Source: Planctomycetota bacterium
GTDB taxonomy: Bacteria; Planctomycetota; Planctomycetia; Planctomycetales; Planctomycetaceae
Assembly (NCBI GenBank): GCA_030836185.1
Contig: JAURQH010000062.1
Span: forward strand, 1 to 38,738
Length of the DNA stretch: 38,738 nucleotides
Direction: 5' to 3'
Shown: positions 24,105 to 32,609 of the stretch, in pieces
Position numbering within the stretch: position 1 is the first letter of the stretch
Layout of the letters: the number at the start of each line of letters is the position of its first letter
Translations under genes and position numbers: made by a program
Notes under the pieces: generated by a model
What the model saw: the letters and a program-made list of their open reading frames with translations, nothing else
The model's database searches: none
Told to the model about the DNA's origin: nothing

Positions 24105-24141
24105 AAACCGAGACGCGCTCGAAGTACGTCTCGGTTTTTTT
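24105..24141 (+). terminator. Intrinsic terminator
   Basis: An 11-bp stem (AAACCGAGACG at 24105-24115 with CGTCTCGGTTT at 24127-24137) around an 11-base loop ends in a T-run to 24141. It lies 22 bases after the stop of the small secreted protein. Confidence 0.93.
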
Positions 24142-24295
24142 GTAGATGGATAAGATGACCTGAGCTACAAGCACACTTCCCTAAGAGCATCGAACTGATA
24201 AAATGAGGACCAACACCACAGACACACAGGATATGATTTCATTCGATACCGATTGAAGTTAACCATCCACTCAATTTGCGAATGACGGCTGATCA

Positions 24296-25336
24296 ATGAA
24301 CTCTTCCTACGAACGATATTCCAAACAGGTCCTTTTTCGGGGAATCGGAGAACAACGACAATACCTGCTTTCTCAGAAGAAAGTGTTGCTGTGTGGTTGT
24401 GGCGCATTGGGAACAGTGATTGCCGATCAATTGGTCCGGGCGGGAGTCGGACATCTGGTGATTGTGGATCGGGACTTTGTCGAACTCTCCAATCTGCAAC
24501 GGCAGGTCCTGTATGACGAACAGGATGTCGAACAACGATTGCCAAAATCAATCGCTGCTGTCAATAAACTGAAACGCATCAACAGTTCGATCACAATTGA
24601 GCCAATAGTCGCTGACATCGATGCCGGGAATATTGAGTCTCTTGCACGAGATTGCGATTTGATTCTGGACGGGACCGATAACTTTGAAGTCCGTTTTTTG
24701 ATCAACGATGTTTCGCTCGAACTGGGCATCCCCTGGATTTATACCGGCTGCATTGGCAGTCACGGTCAGGTAATGCCCGTCTTCCCCGGTGAGACCGCCT
24801 GCTTACGTTGCCTTATGGATGATGTCCCCGAACCCGGCTCGACAGAAACGTGTGACACCGCCGGTGTCCTCGGACCGGCAGTCAATATCATTGCTTCCTT
24901 TGAAGTCGTGCTGGCTTTGAAAATTCTGACCAATCAACGCGAACTGGTCCCTCCGGTGATGACCGTCATCGATATCTGGGACGCATCTTGGCGAGAAATG
25001 AAGTTAGGCTCACTGCGCGAAGAATCGAATTGCCCCGCTTGTCAGCAAGGCCAAAGAGACTGGTTACACGGCGGTCGTGGTTCACAAGGCACAGTTCTAT
25101 GTGGTCGCAACGCAGTACAGGTGATACCCGAACAAAAACGAGCACTTTCGCTCGACGAATTATCTAGCAAACTTTCCACCTCCGGGAAGGTCACGGGAAA
25201 TCCTTACTTGATCAAGTTCTCACCGACGGAATCGGAACACGAATTGACGATTTTCAAGGATGGCCGAGCCATTGTGCAAGGGACCGAGGATCTGTCTGAA
25301 GCTCGCAGTCTTTACTCTCGTTACATCGGGACTTGA
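24296..25336 (+). CDS. ThiF/MoeB/HesA family E1-like adenylyltransferase
   Basis: The 346-aa protein belongs to the enzymes that adenylate the C-terminal Gly-Gly of ubiquitin-like sulfur carriers (ThiS, MoaD) for thiamine or molybdopterin synthesis. It has the nucleotide loop GCGALGT (34-40), DRDFVELSNLQRQ (58-70) and the Asp in DGTDNFEVR. The zinc cysteines are CLRC (169, 172) and CPAC (246, 249), and the likely catalytic Cys186 is in TCDTAGVLGP. Instead of the rhodanese domain of MoeZ it has an 85-residue C-terminal domain. No thiS, moaD or other pathway gene is adjacent, so the pathway cannot be assigned. Confidence 0.9.
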   Translation: MNSSYERYSKQVLFRGIGEQRQYLLSQKKVLLCGCGALGTVIADQLVRAGVGHLVIVDRDFVELSNLQRQVLYDEQDVEQRLPKSIAAVNKLKRINSSITIEPIVADIDAGNIESLARDCDLILDGTDNFEVRFLINDVSLELGIPWIYTGCIGSHGQVMPVFPGETACLRCLMDDVPEPGSTETCDTAGVLGPAVNIIASFEVVLALKILTNQRELVPPVMTVIDIWDASWREMKLGSLREESNCPACQQGQRDWLHGGRGSQGTVLCGRNAVQVIPEQKRALSLDELSSKLSTSGKVTGNPYLIKFSPTESEHELTIFKDGRAIVQGTEDLSEARSLYSRYIGT

Positions 25337-25393
25337 ATGAAATTTTGAGTCTGACTGTTCGCGGTCATCTGCTTTTGCGTCTACAATAAATCT

Positions 25394-26665
25394 ATGGCAA
25401 AAATCGATCTCCAACTTCCCACGATTCAAAACTGGTCCTGCCACAATTGCGGTGGCTGTTGTCGTCAGCACTTGATTGCCATTACCGAAGATGAAAAACA
25501 ACGCATCGACCGGCAAAAATGGACGGAGAAGGATGGCATCTCTGAGAGTGTTGCAGTGGTCGAAAAGAATTCTGACTCGAAAACTCGTCCTTGGAGATTG
25601 GGGCATCAAAAAGATGGTGCGTGTGTGTTTCTTCAGGATGATGGGTTGTGTCGAATTCATGCCAAGTTCGGAGAAGAGGCGAAGCCGCTTGCTTGCCGAC
25701 TTTATCCTTATGCTTTTCATCCCATGGGAAAAAAAATCACGGTTGGTCTACGTTACAGTTGCCCGTCTGTTGTTGCCAACAAAGGGGCTGGTGTTGCCGA
25801 TCAAATCGGCGATCTGAAAAAGTATGCGAAAGCCGTTGTCCCGGATCACTATCAACAAACACCGCCTCCCAATATCACACCTAAAGAGAAATCATTGGAA
25901 TGGTCCGATATCCTGAAAGTTGTCAGTTCATTAGATGCCGCGTTTGAAGATGCGGAGACGCCCTTCACATTGCAAATGTTACGAACAGTCTCCTGGGTCA
26001 ATCTGCTCTCACAATCGAGCTTTGAGAAGATTCAGGGAACGAGAATCGACGATTTACTCGAATTATTGATTGCCGCAGCGGAAATGGAGTGGGAGGAGTT
26101 ACCGACCGAGGTGGAACGAATTTCCCGGATTGGCCGTGTGATGTTTCGGCTCATGATTTCAGTCTACGGACGAAAAGAAACGCAACAGGAACTCGACTCT
26201 CCTTGGAAATCACGATTACTATCGCTCAAGGCCACCACAAAATTTGCTTGGGGTGGCGGTCAAACACCAGAACTGTATGAAATGCTGCCCCCGGTTTCAT
26301 TTGCAGAGATCGAAAACTTTAATTGTGGGCTTCCCGAAGGTTTTGATGAGCTGTTTCGCCGATATGTGCGAATGAAAATTCAAGGAATGCATTTTTGTGG
26401 TGCGGCGTACTATTTCTATCCAGTGACAACGGGCTTTTTCTCGCTGGCATTGATGGTGCCGGTGACTTTATGGTTGGCACGTTGGATCGCCATCGGGCAA
26501 AACCACGATCAAGTCACTCAAGACGATCTTGAACTGGCAATGGCCATCGCCGACCATCATCATGGCTACTCACCCGTGCTGGGATTATCGCCGTTTCGTA
26601 AACGAGTCGAATATCTGAACTCCTTTGGCGACATTCCCAGATTGATTCTGAATTATGCACGCTAA
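25394..26665 (+). CDS. YkgJ family cysteine-cluster protein
   Basis: The 423-aa product has the cluster CHNCGGCC (Cys16, 19, 22, 23), then C77, C86 in GLCRIHAKFG, C101 in KPLACRLYPYAF and C123. This spacing defines the YkgJ/FliB-like family, predicted to bind zinc or an iron-sulfur cluster; some relatives are flagellin lysine N-methylases. The remaining 290 residues are helical and specific to this longer form. No flagellar gene is nearby. The gene overlaps the next one by 11 bases, which suggests co-expression with the beta-propeller protein. The cluster is certain, the reaction unknown. Confidence 0.85.
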   Translation: MAKIDLQLPTIQNWSCHNCGGCCRQHLIAITEDEKQRIDRQKWTEKDGISESVAVVEKNSDSKTRPWRLGHQKDGACVFLQDDGLCRIHAKFGEEAKPLACRLYPYAFHPMGKKITVGLRYSCPSVVANKGAGVADQIGDLKKYAKAVVPDHYQQTPPPNITPKEKSLEWSDILKVVSSLDAAFEDAETPFTLQMLRTVSWVNLLSQSSFEKIQGTRIDDLLELLIAAAEMEWEELPTEVERISRIGRVMFRLMISVYGRKETQQELDSPWKSRLLSLKATTKFAWGGGQTPELYEMLPPVSFAEIENFNCGLPEGFDELFRRYVRMKIQGMHFCGAAYYFYPVTTGFFSLALMVPVTLWLARWIAIGQNHDQVTQDDLELAMAIADHHHGYSPVLGLSPFRKRVEYLNSFGDIPRLILNYAR

Positions 26666-28691
26666 ACAGATCATTCAGTATTTGCTCCGCGCGACGACGA
26701 CCGTCTTGCTGATCGCCTGCGTTGCAGTCGAGTGCCTTGCCCAACCGATCATCCCCTCAGCCGATCAAGATCTTGCACGCCGACTCGCCTCCGTCGACGA
26801 TTTGCTGGAAGTCGAAGATTGGGACCGTGCTATTGATGTTCTGGAATCGGTCCAAATTTCGGGAGATCAAAACGTCATCAAGGTCGATAATCGTTTGATG
26901 CTCAGAGCTTCTGAGTATGCTCGCATTCTACTCACGCGACTTCCCAAACCCGCATTGCAGCGCTATCGTGAGCGTTTTGAGCCCAGGACTGACGAGTTAT
27001 GGCAACAAGCCGATCTGACGGGAAATGTCTCCTTACTGAAGACGATATTGCGGGAAACTTTTTTGACGCGTACTGCCGAGAAGGCCATCAATCGTCTGGC
27101 TGAATTGGCTTTACAAGCGGGTGATTATGAGGCCGCACACGCCTACTGGTTGATGCTCGTTCCGTTGGAAAGTTCGGAAGCATTGCTGGTTCGTTATCCC
27201 GATCCAGACACGCGGCTGCCCGATGTCTTGGCAAAATTGATCGTGACTCGAGTTCTCTCAGCAGAACATGAACTCGCTCAATTCGAACTTAGTGTTTATC
27301 GGGAACGATTTCCCGACGCAGAAGGGACACTTGCGGGGAAAACTGGAAAATGGACCGACCTGCTCTCTGACCTCCTTACGAGTTCAACGAATGGTTCTCC
27401 GCCAGTATTTTCCATAGCGACTCGGGGGCAAATGCCCGTAGATGTTGGGGCGCAGAGATGGTCGCTCCCTGTCCACAATCCTGAAAAATTGACCTCTTAC
27501 AGTGGGTTACGACATCATCCTGTTGTCTGGAATCAATATGTATTCTGGAACGATGGCACAGCCATCATGGGTTACAATATTCAAACCGGGTTAGGAGCCT
27601 GGATAGACGAACCACCTCAGAGTCTTGAAGCATGGGTTCGTCAAGGTCGGGTTTACCCCACTCAAGTTGATCCCTTTGACTTTCGTCCGTTACGACCCGT
27701 GCATGGTGAAACGGGTGAGACTCTCTCCATTTCGCAAGGACGCTTGTTCGCTCGGCTTGGAGGTCCAATCACAGGATTCTCTATTGATGAAACCCGCCAA
27801 CAACCTTCGAGACTAATCTGCCTGGACCTCAAAGAACGCCAGGGACAATTAGTCTGGGATTTCAACGCCAGCCAACTTGATCGAAATCTGCGGTTTGAAG
27901 GATCACCGGTTGTTAAAGACAAAAAACTTTGGATTCTCGGTCGTCGAGGAGCGACACCCTCGGAATTGTACCTGCTTTGTTTTCGTGCTGAAGATGGTCA
28001 TTTTCTCTGGAACCGTCTGATTTGTTCCAACAGTGCGCAAGTCCCGGAAGGGAGCAATTATGCCAGTAGCCTTGGTCTTTTGTGGAATTCCGGGCAAGTC
28101 TACGTTTCCACCGAACTTGGCGCTGTTGCCGCTTTTGATGCAATCGATGGCTTGCCCGTTTGGTATCACACTTATCCTCGAACGACCAACCCCGAGAAAG
28201 CCGGGACAACAAGCCGACTCTCAGCAAAGCTTCTGATTCATGAAGGAATCCTGATCGCCGCACCCGGCGACAGTGATCGTGTATTTGCGCTGGAGCAACA
28301 GACTGGTGAAACTTTGTGGTCTCAACCGAAAGCGCGCGACCAACAACTGCTGGGGATCGCCAAAGATCGCGTTTTCCTCACAGGAAATCACTTGGAAGCC
28401 CGACATCTTGCCGATGGTCAACGCGAATGGCAGTTTTCTTCGCGAGCGGCAGAACTGCAAGGCCAGGGGGCCGGCGTGGTCACTCACGATACCATCTGGT
28501 GGCCCACCTCTACTGAGATTTTGGTTTTTGACACTGTCGATGGTCGTATGACCCGGCGTATCAACTTACTCCGCAATCATCAGTTACAGGGAGGCAATCT
28601 TGTCGGCCACCCGAGCGGTCTAATTCTGGCGAATCCTACTCACATGACGGTCTTTTCTCCTTGGGGCGAGAAACCTACTCCAGAACCGTGA
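26655..28691 (+). CDS. Secreted PQQ-type beta-propeller protein (BamB-like repeats)
   Basis: The 678-aa protein begins with a signal peptide (to about residue 29). An alpha-helical, TPR-like region follows (about 35-190; LLEVEDWDRAIDVLE, LALQAGDYEAAHAYW). The second half has PQQ-type beta-propeller blades with the repeat A-x-D-x-x-x-G-x-x-x-W: AAFDAIDGLPVWY, FALEQQTGETLWS and RHLADGQREWQF. Such proteins are extracytoplasmic scaffolds or quinoprotein-like sensors; no dehydrogenase catalytic residues were recognised. The ATG overlaps the end of the YkgJ gene. The 3' end overlaps the DUF1080 gene tail to tail by 17 bases. Confidence 0.88.
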   Translation: MHAKQIIQYLLRATTTVLLIACVAVECLAQPIIPSADQDLARRLASVDDLLEVEDWDRAIDVLESVQISGDQNVIKVDNRLMLRASEYARILLTRLPKPALQRYRERFEPRTDELWQQADLTGNVSLLKTILRETFLTRTAEKAINRLAELALQAGDYEAAHAYWLMLVPLESSEALLVRYPDPDTRLPDVLAKLIVTRVLSAEHELAQFELSVYRERFPDAEGTLAGKTGKWTDLLSDLLTSSTNGSPPVFSIATRGQMPVDVGAQRWSLPVHNPEKLTSYSGLRHHPVVWNQYVFWNDGTAIMGYNIQTGLGAWIDEPPQSLEAWVRQGRVYPTQVDPFDFRPLRPVHGETGETLSISQGRLFARLGGPITGFSIDETRQQPSRLICLDLKERQGQLVWDFNASQLDRNLRFEGSPVVKDKKLWILGRRGATPSELYLLCFRAEDGHFLWNRLICSNSAQVPEGSNYASSLGLLWNSGQVYVSTELGAVAAFDAIDGLPVWYHTYPRTTNPEKAGTTSRLSAKLLIHEGILIAAPGDSDRVFALEQQTGETLWSQPKARDQQLLGIAKDRVFLTGNHLEARHLADGQREWQFSSRAAELQGQGAGVVTHDTIWWPTSTEILVFDTVDGRMTRRINLLRNHQLQGGNLVGHPSGLILANPTHMTVFSPWGEKPTPEP

Positions 28692-29331
28692 GTTTCAAAT
28701 CTTTGAACTCCACTTTCAGCGGGCCGCCGGAGTGAACCTGTAACGCGATGACTCCCGAGGTTTCTCCTTCTGGATCGTGTAGATCGACGCACAGATTGCC
28801 GTTGAGATAAGTCTGAATATGATGTCCCTTCGCACGAATGCGGTATTCATTCCACTCGCCCACTTTGACATGCCGGGTGGCATCTTTGTCCCATAACATT
28901 TTTCGACCGTGCTCATGATACAGCTTACCCCACCATTTTTGTCCGATGTCGGCCTGATAACCGCGAGCCAATCCATCGGGTAGCACTTCACTGCGAAACT
29001 GGACGCCGCTGTTGGCATCGTTCGGCGTCAGTCGCACTTTCATCGACAACTCAAAGTCTTTGACGATCAAATCGCTGTAGAGGAACGAATTCTTTTTGAT
29101 GCCGGTGGTGGTCTCACCGACAATGAATCCTTCCTGAACACTCCACAAAGATTGATCCCCGGCCCAACCGGTGAGATCTTTGCCATTGAAGAATGACTTG
29201 GCGTTTTCGGTGGTCGCGAGAACGCGATCTCGTTGTGCTAATGGCGAAATCTGTTTCTCTTCAGCGATTCCAGTTTGAACGAGTGATACGCAGTACAGCA
29301 AACAACAAGCCGAACGAATTAAACGACGCAT
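28675..29331 (-). CDS. DUF1080 (3-keto-disaccharide hydrolase-like) secreted protein
   Basis: The 218-aa product has a signal peptide (MRRLIRSACCLLYCVSLVQTG) and one DUF1080 domain: SFFNGKDLTGW, FELSMKVRLTPNDANSGVQFRS, GEWNEYRIRAKG and a terminal VEFKDLKL. The fold is a concanavalin/LamG-like jelly roll. Planctomycetes carry many such genes, and relatives cleave 3-keto-glycosides, usually near Gfo/Idh/MocA oxidoreductases, as here. AGGAG lies about 8-10 bases before the ATG. The family call is firm; the substrate cannot be read from sequence. Confidence 0.92.
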   Translation of the reverse strand: MRRLIRSACCLLYCVSLVQTGIAEEKQISPLAQRDRVLATTENAKSFFNGKDLTGWAGDQSLWSVQEGFIVGETTTGIKKNSFLYSDLIVKDFELSMKVRLTPNDANSGVQFRSEVLPDGLARGYQADIGQKWWGKLYHEHGRKMLWDKDATRHVKVGEWNEYRIRAKGHHIQTYLNGNLCVDLHDPEGETSGVIALQVHSGGPLKVEFKDLKLTVLE

Positions 29332-29408
29332 GGAGTCTCTCCTCAGTGTGCGCGATGTTGAGCAATCTCACTGTTTACATTTTTCACATTGTAGTGACTG
29401 ACCAACCA

Positions 29409-30530
29409 TCACTGCAAAGTGAACTCGGGAAGTTTCACGATCTCGCCACCTTTGTTCGTCGATTCGTGAGCACATAATCCCACGCAGGTCCAGTTGGCCG
29501 ATTGCACGGCGTTCGGCCAAGGATCACGATCTTCCAGGATTGCCGTGAGGAACTCGTTTACCAAATGGGGATGTGAACCGCCGTGCCCACCTCCCTGAAT
29601 GAACGACAGATGATCGGCATCGTGAATTTCTTGAGGTTGCGTAAATTTTTGAATATCCGCTGGAAGCAGATGAGCGAAATCAGGAACCGACACCAGTTCC
29701 GGGATTTCATGCTCGGGCTTTTTAGCCGTATGAATTACGTGTTCTTTGTTTTCGACCAACGTCCATTCGAAGCTCTTCTTCGTGCCGTACACGTCGAAGC
29801 TTTCGCGATACTGACGAGCCACATCGTATAAAAACCGCCAGATTTGAGCCGCCACGTCGGAATCTTTAATCGCCATATGGCACGATTCCACCGCGTACTT
29901 GTTACCCGACTTCTCGGCAATGGAATCCCGCACGGTTCCCGAACCGAAGCAGGAAACGTATTCGGCCACACCATCGACCAGCCCCAAGATCGGGCTGACA
30001 ACGTGAGTTGCATAATGCATGGGAATCATCTCTTCCCAATAGCTGGGCCAACCATCCATGTCTTGCGGATGAGACGCTTTCATATATTGAATCTTGCCGA
30101 GTTCCCCCTGCTTGTAAAGCTCTTTGATGAACAGAAACTCGCGGCTGTAAACCACCGTTTCTGCCATCATGTATTTGAGACCCGTTTCCTGCACCTTTTC
30201 GACAATCTGTCGGCATTCGTCAATGGTGGTCGCCATCGGAACGGTACACATCACATGCTTGCCGGCATCGAGCGCTTTCAGAGACATCCAGGCATGATCG
30301 GGAATCGGTGAATTGATATGGACGTAGTCGATGTCTGGATCGGCGAGGACTTCGTCATAGCTTGTGTAGCGTTTTTCGATATCGAACTGATCGCCGACTT
30401 TATTCATCTCGGCTTCGTTACGTCGACAGATGGCGGCAACCTTGGCACGCGAATCGGCTTGATAAATGGGAATAAACTCGGCACCAAAGCCGAGACCGAT
30501 CATGGCTATGTTGATTTGTTGATCGCTCAT
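29409..30530 (-). CDS. Gfo/Idh/MocA family oxidoreductase
   Basis: The 373-aa protein starts at MSDQQINIAMIGLGFGAEF, with AGGA about 8 bases upstream; the open frame extends 22 codons further but begins before the Rossmann fold. GLGFGAEF is the NAD(P)-binding loop. The usual catalytic E-K-P after strand 5 is replaced by MCTVPMA, so the common lysine is missing. The C-terminal alpha/beta domain contains MHYATHVVSPIL and GGHGGSHPHLVNEF, with possible metal or substrate histidines. It is adjacent to the DUF1080 gene on the same strand, which suggests sugar or keto-sugar metabolism. No Tat signal is seen, so it is probably cytoplasmic. Confidence 0.9.
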   Translation of the reverse strand: MSDQQINIAMIGLGFGAEFIPIYQADSRAKVAAICRRNEAEMNKVGDQFDIEKRYTSYDEVLADPDIDYVHINSPIPDHAWMSLKALDAGKHVMCTVPMATTIDECRQIVEKVQETGLKYMMAETVVYSREFLFIKELYKQGELGKIQYMKASHPQDMDGWPSYWEEMIPMHYATHVVSPILGLVDGVAEYVSCFGSGTVRDSIAEKSGNKYAVESCHMAIKDSDVAAQIWRFLYDVARQYRESFDVYGTKKSFEWTLVENKEHVIHTAKKPEHEIPELVSVPDFAHLLPADIQKFTQPQEIHDADHLSFIQGGGHGGSHPHLVNEFLTAILEDRDPWPNAVQSANWTCVGLCAHESTNKGGEIVKLPEFTLQ

Positions 30531-30834
30531 GGTGTGTCCTCGTTGTGTATGGATGACGGCGACTTCTGTAACGTGTGGTTTGTGCTGAATCGTCAAACCC
30601 TACATTACACGGAGAGCACCATGAAACAATGAGAAAATGCGTTGGAGGCCCATACTTTTTTACAAGACAGATCGCAACAAACTGCGCCAAATGGATCGAA
30701 TTTTCATTGGTGTTATTTGTGGTTCTGTTGAGACAACTCTGAAGGGAAAATAAACCACGAATAGCTCGAATAAAACAAGGATTCTCAAGACAACAAAAGG
30801 TATACCTACGTGCGCTATTGGGAAAGGGAGAATC
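30531..30834. other. Divergent intergenic region with a dispersed repeat
   Basis: No gene is seen between the oxidoreductase (-) and the GxxExxY gene (+). It contains a degenerate copy of the ATTCGTGGT-type repeat (30711-30771), and GGGAG is the ribosome binding site of the downstream gene. Confidence 0.55.
30711..30771 (+). repeat. Degenerate copy of the GxxExxY-flanking repeat
   Basis: The segment begins TGTTATTTGTGGTTCTGTTG and ends ACCACGAATAGCTCGAAT. It aligns with the better-preserved copies at 31219-31290 and 31486-31557, in the same orientation and with the same inner inverted repeat (here ATTTGTGGT/ACCACGAAT). Confidence 0.6.
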
Positions 30835-31212
30835 ATGTCACAGATCGTGTTGAAAGACGAGTCATTCCAGATCATGGGAGCCTGCTTTGAAGTCTATAAT
30901 GAGATGGGCTACGGATTTCTGGAAGCCGTCTATCAAGAATGCCTTTGCTTGGAGTTTACCGAACGTAAGATCCCTTTTGTGCCTCAAGCCCCACTTGATT
31001 TGATTTATAAACAGAAGCCGCTTTCACAAAAATACATTTCTGACTTCATCTGCTACGACTCAATTATTGTCGAATTGAAATCGGTGCGCGAAATCTCGAA
31101 TGCTCACCGCGCACAGATTTATAATTACTTGAGAGCCACAGAGTACAAATTGGGGCTACTTATGAACTTTGGCAGCCATCCCAAGCTCGAATACGAACGA
31201 ATTGTGCTCTGA
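30835..31212 (+). CDS. GxxExxY family protein (PD-(D/E)xK nuclease-like)
   Basis: The 125-aa product carries the name-giving motif in GYGFLEAVYQECL, followed by DFICYDSIIVELKSV, which matches the D-x(n)-E-x-K core of a restriction-endonuclease-like fold, and by AQIYNYLRATEYKLGLLMNFG. Its full length is normal for the family. Function is unknown; a nucleic-acid-related role is inferred from the fold. GGGAG lies 6 bases before the ATG. The gene stands alone between related repeats (30711-30771 upstream; 31219-31290 and 31486-31557 downstream), so it may move or spread with them. Confidence 0.9.
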   Translation: MSQIVLKDESFQIMGACFEVYNEMGYGFLEAVYQECLCLEFTERKIPFVPQAPLDLIYKQKPLSQKYISDFICYDSIIVELKSVREISNAHRAQIYNYLRATEYKLGLLMNFGSHPKLEYERIVL

Positions 31213-31218
31213 AATATT

Positions 31219-31290
31219 CGTGTTATTCGTTTGATTCGTGGTCCTCTTGAAAATGAATCAGGAAGAAAACAAACCACGAATGACTCGAAT
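31219..31290 (+). repeat. 72-base dispersed repeat, copy 1
   Basis: It matches copy 2 at 70 of 72 positions. An inner perfect inverted repeat, ATTCGTGGT (31234-31242) and ACCACGAAT (31273-31281), could form a hairpin. It starts 6 bases after the GxxExxY stop codon. Confidence 0.9.
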
Positions 31291-31485
31291 ATTGAGTATG
31301 AAGACATCTCTAACTCAAATTTTTAGAGCAGTAAAACGACCATTTTCTTTTTGTGGATTTGTCTTCTTGAAGGGCAAGCTGATGAATTCATGAGCGCGAT
31401 GCGATATTGTTCGCCCACATGAGATACTGAATTCGTCGAAGGCTTCTGCTTCCCATAAGACTTCCCGACCCAGTTTTTTTTCATC

Positions 31486-31557
31486 CGTGTTATTCGTTTG
31501 ATTCGTGGTCCTCTTGAAAATGAACCAGGAAGAAAGCAAACCACGAATGACTCGAAT
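31486..31557 (+). repeat. 72-base dispersed repeat, copy 2
   Basis: The copy is in the same orientation as copy 1, with two base differences, and has the same 9-bp inner inverted repeat. Confidence 0.9.
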
Positions 31558-31668
31558 TACACGAATGGCTGTCGCATGTGTTGAGTGGCTGAAAACGACC
31601 GCCGGGAAACACCAGTGGAACCAGAAGACAGATTATGGATGGCCGCTTTCCCACATCTTTCATTCGTA

Positions 31669-31992
31669 CTATTCGGCAGATTCTTGACTCGCCCTCTCTC
31701 CTCGTTCACGGCGGAGAAACTCTTCTCGCTGTTTGAACTTCCGCAGCACCACGAAGACTTCGATCAGTTCAACCGTGGCAGTAAAGCCGAGAAACCAAGG
31801 CAAGATGTCATAAAACCACGGGCCTTCTGCCATGATGATATTCCCGAGCCAAGTGCCGGGGCCGAAGATGGTGTTATAAGAAATTGCAACGATTCCTAAC
31901 AACAGAAATCCACCCGCCGAGAGAAACAGATACACCCGCTTTGTAATCAGCATACTGTCAAAAAAGACTTTGACTTGGACTGGCTGAGACAT
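31669..31992 (-). CDS. Small two-helix membrane protein of unknown function
   Basis: The 107-aa product starts at MSQPVQVKVFFDSML, with AGGAG 6 bases upstream; the open frame extends 31 codons upstream into the PSP1 gene and is rejected. There are two predicted membrane helices (VYLFLSAGGFLLLGIVAI near 20-38 and a longer one around FLGFTATVELIEVFVVL) and a charged C-terminal tail (KFKQREEFLRRERGER). I do not recognise the family. It lies 38 bases after the PSP1 gene on the same strand and is probably co-transcribed with it. Confidence 0.75.
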   Translation of the reverse strand: MSQPVQVKVFFDSMLITKRVYLFLSAGGFLLLGIVAISYNTIFGPGTWLGNIIMAEGPWFYDILPWFLGFTATVELIEVFVVLRKFKQREEFLRRERGERASQESAE

Positions 31993-32030
31993 GTCAATCT
32001 CCTTTCGCACCCAACCAAAACCAGCTTCTC

Positions 32031-32576
32031 TCAATGCGAACAACCGCCGCCGTCCGATCCACAACCTCCACCACCTGAGCCGCAACCACCTCCGCCCGTA
32101 TCAACACTGACCAGCCCCTCGGCATCGACCGGCTGGACTTCGATAATGCCGAGCCCTTCCGCTGCCGCCTGTAATGCCAGTTTGGTGCTGTCGGGCCCGC
32201 GGTCACACAGGACGTACAGTATCTTTTTAGTACCGTCGAGAGTTTTTTCCAGGTCGAGAAGTTGTAACTCCAGATTCCATTTGGAGATCCGTTTTTCCCA
32301 CTCACTGTACTCTTGGGTACAGGCGGTTTTGAGATTCTGAGCAGCGTGGAGATCCTCGCTGGTGGCGAGTCTCAAGACTTTGGTTTCGATCTCTTCATCG
32401 CTTGCCGAAACGACCGACTCTAGGACCGTTCCCAACATCTCACCACGATGAGAGTTCACAACGACCGATTGACCACGCTGGGGAGTCGCCGCCAGCGACC
32501 ACTGAAAGCGGGCCACTTCGGGAATTGCTCCGTAGCGAACAAGGACAATGGCATTTTGTGGGGTTGTCGAGATCAT
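32031..32576 (-). CDS. PSP1 domain protein with Cys/Gly-rich tail (RicT-like)
   Basis: The 181-aa product shows the PSP1 C-terminal domain pattern: VVVNSHRGEMLGTVLE, VLRLATSEDLHAAQ, KWNLELQLLDLEKTLDGTKKILYVL. Bacillus RicT (YaaT), the best-known relative, works with RicA and RicF in a complex that binds iron-sulfur clusters and affects RNA maturation. Here the domain is followed by a 20-residue tail of Gly, Ser and three Cys (three GGGCG/GGGCS-like units) ending in His, which could bind metal. No ricA or ricF gene is nearby. The family call is good; the complex is inferred. Confidence 0.85.
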   Translation of the reverse strand: MISTTPQNAIVLVRYGAIPEVARFQWSLAATPQRGQSVVVNSHRGEMLGTVLESVVSASDEEIETKVLRLATSEDLHAAQNLKTACTQEYSEWEKRISKWNLELQLLDLEKTLDGTKKILYVLCDRGPDSTKLALQAAAEGLGIIEVQPVDAEGLVSVDTGGGGCGSGGGGCGSDGGGCSH

Positions 32577-32609
32577 GATTGTTTATCGGATTTCTGGTGT
32601 TGATTTCTG

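Larger units (their letters stand above)
31213..31668. other. Non-coding region with two direct repeats
   Basis: No gene is supported. Two 72-base direct repeats (31219-31290, 31486-31557) lie here, with about 195 bases between them that hold no recognisable gene. Short open frames in the area are built from repeat sequence. Confidence 0.6.

Noticed and set aside
31315-31544. Short minus-strand frames between the direct repeats
   Set aside because: They are partly built from repeat sequence, occur in overlapping alternative frames and have no conserved features.
30711-31557. Insertion sequence around the GxxExxY gene
   Set aside because: There is no transposase and the repeats are direct, each with only an internal hairpin.
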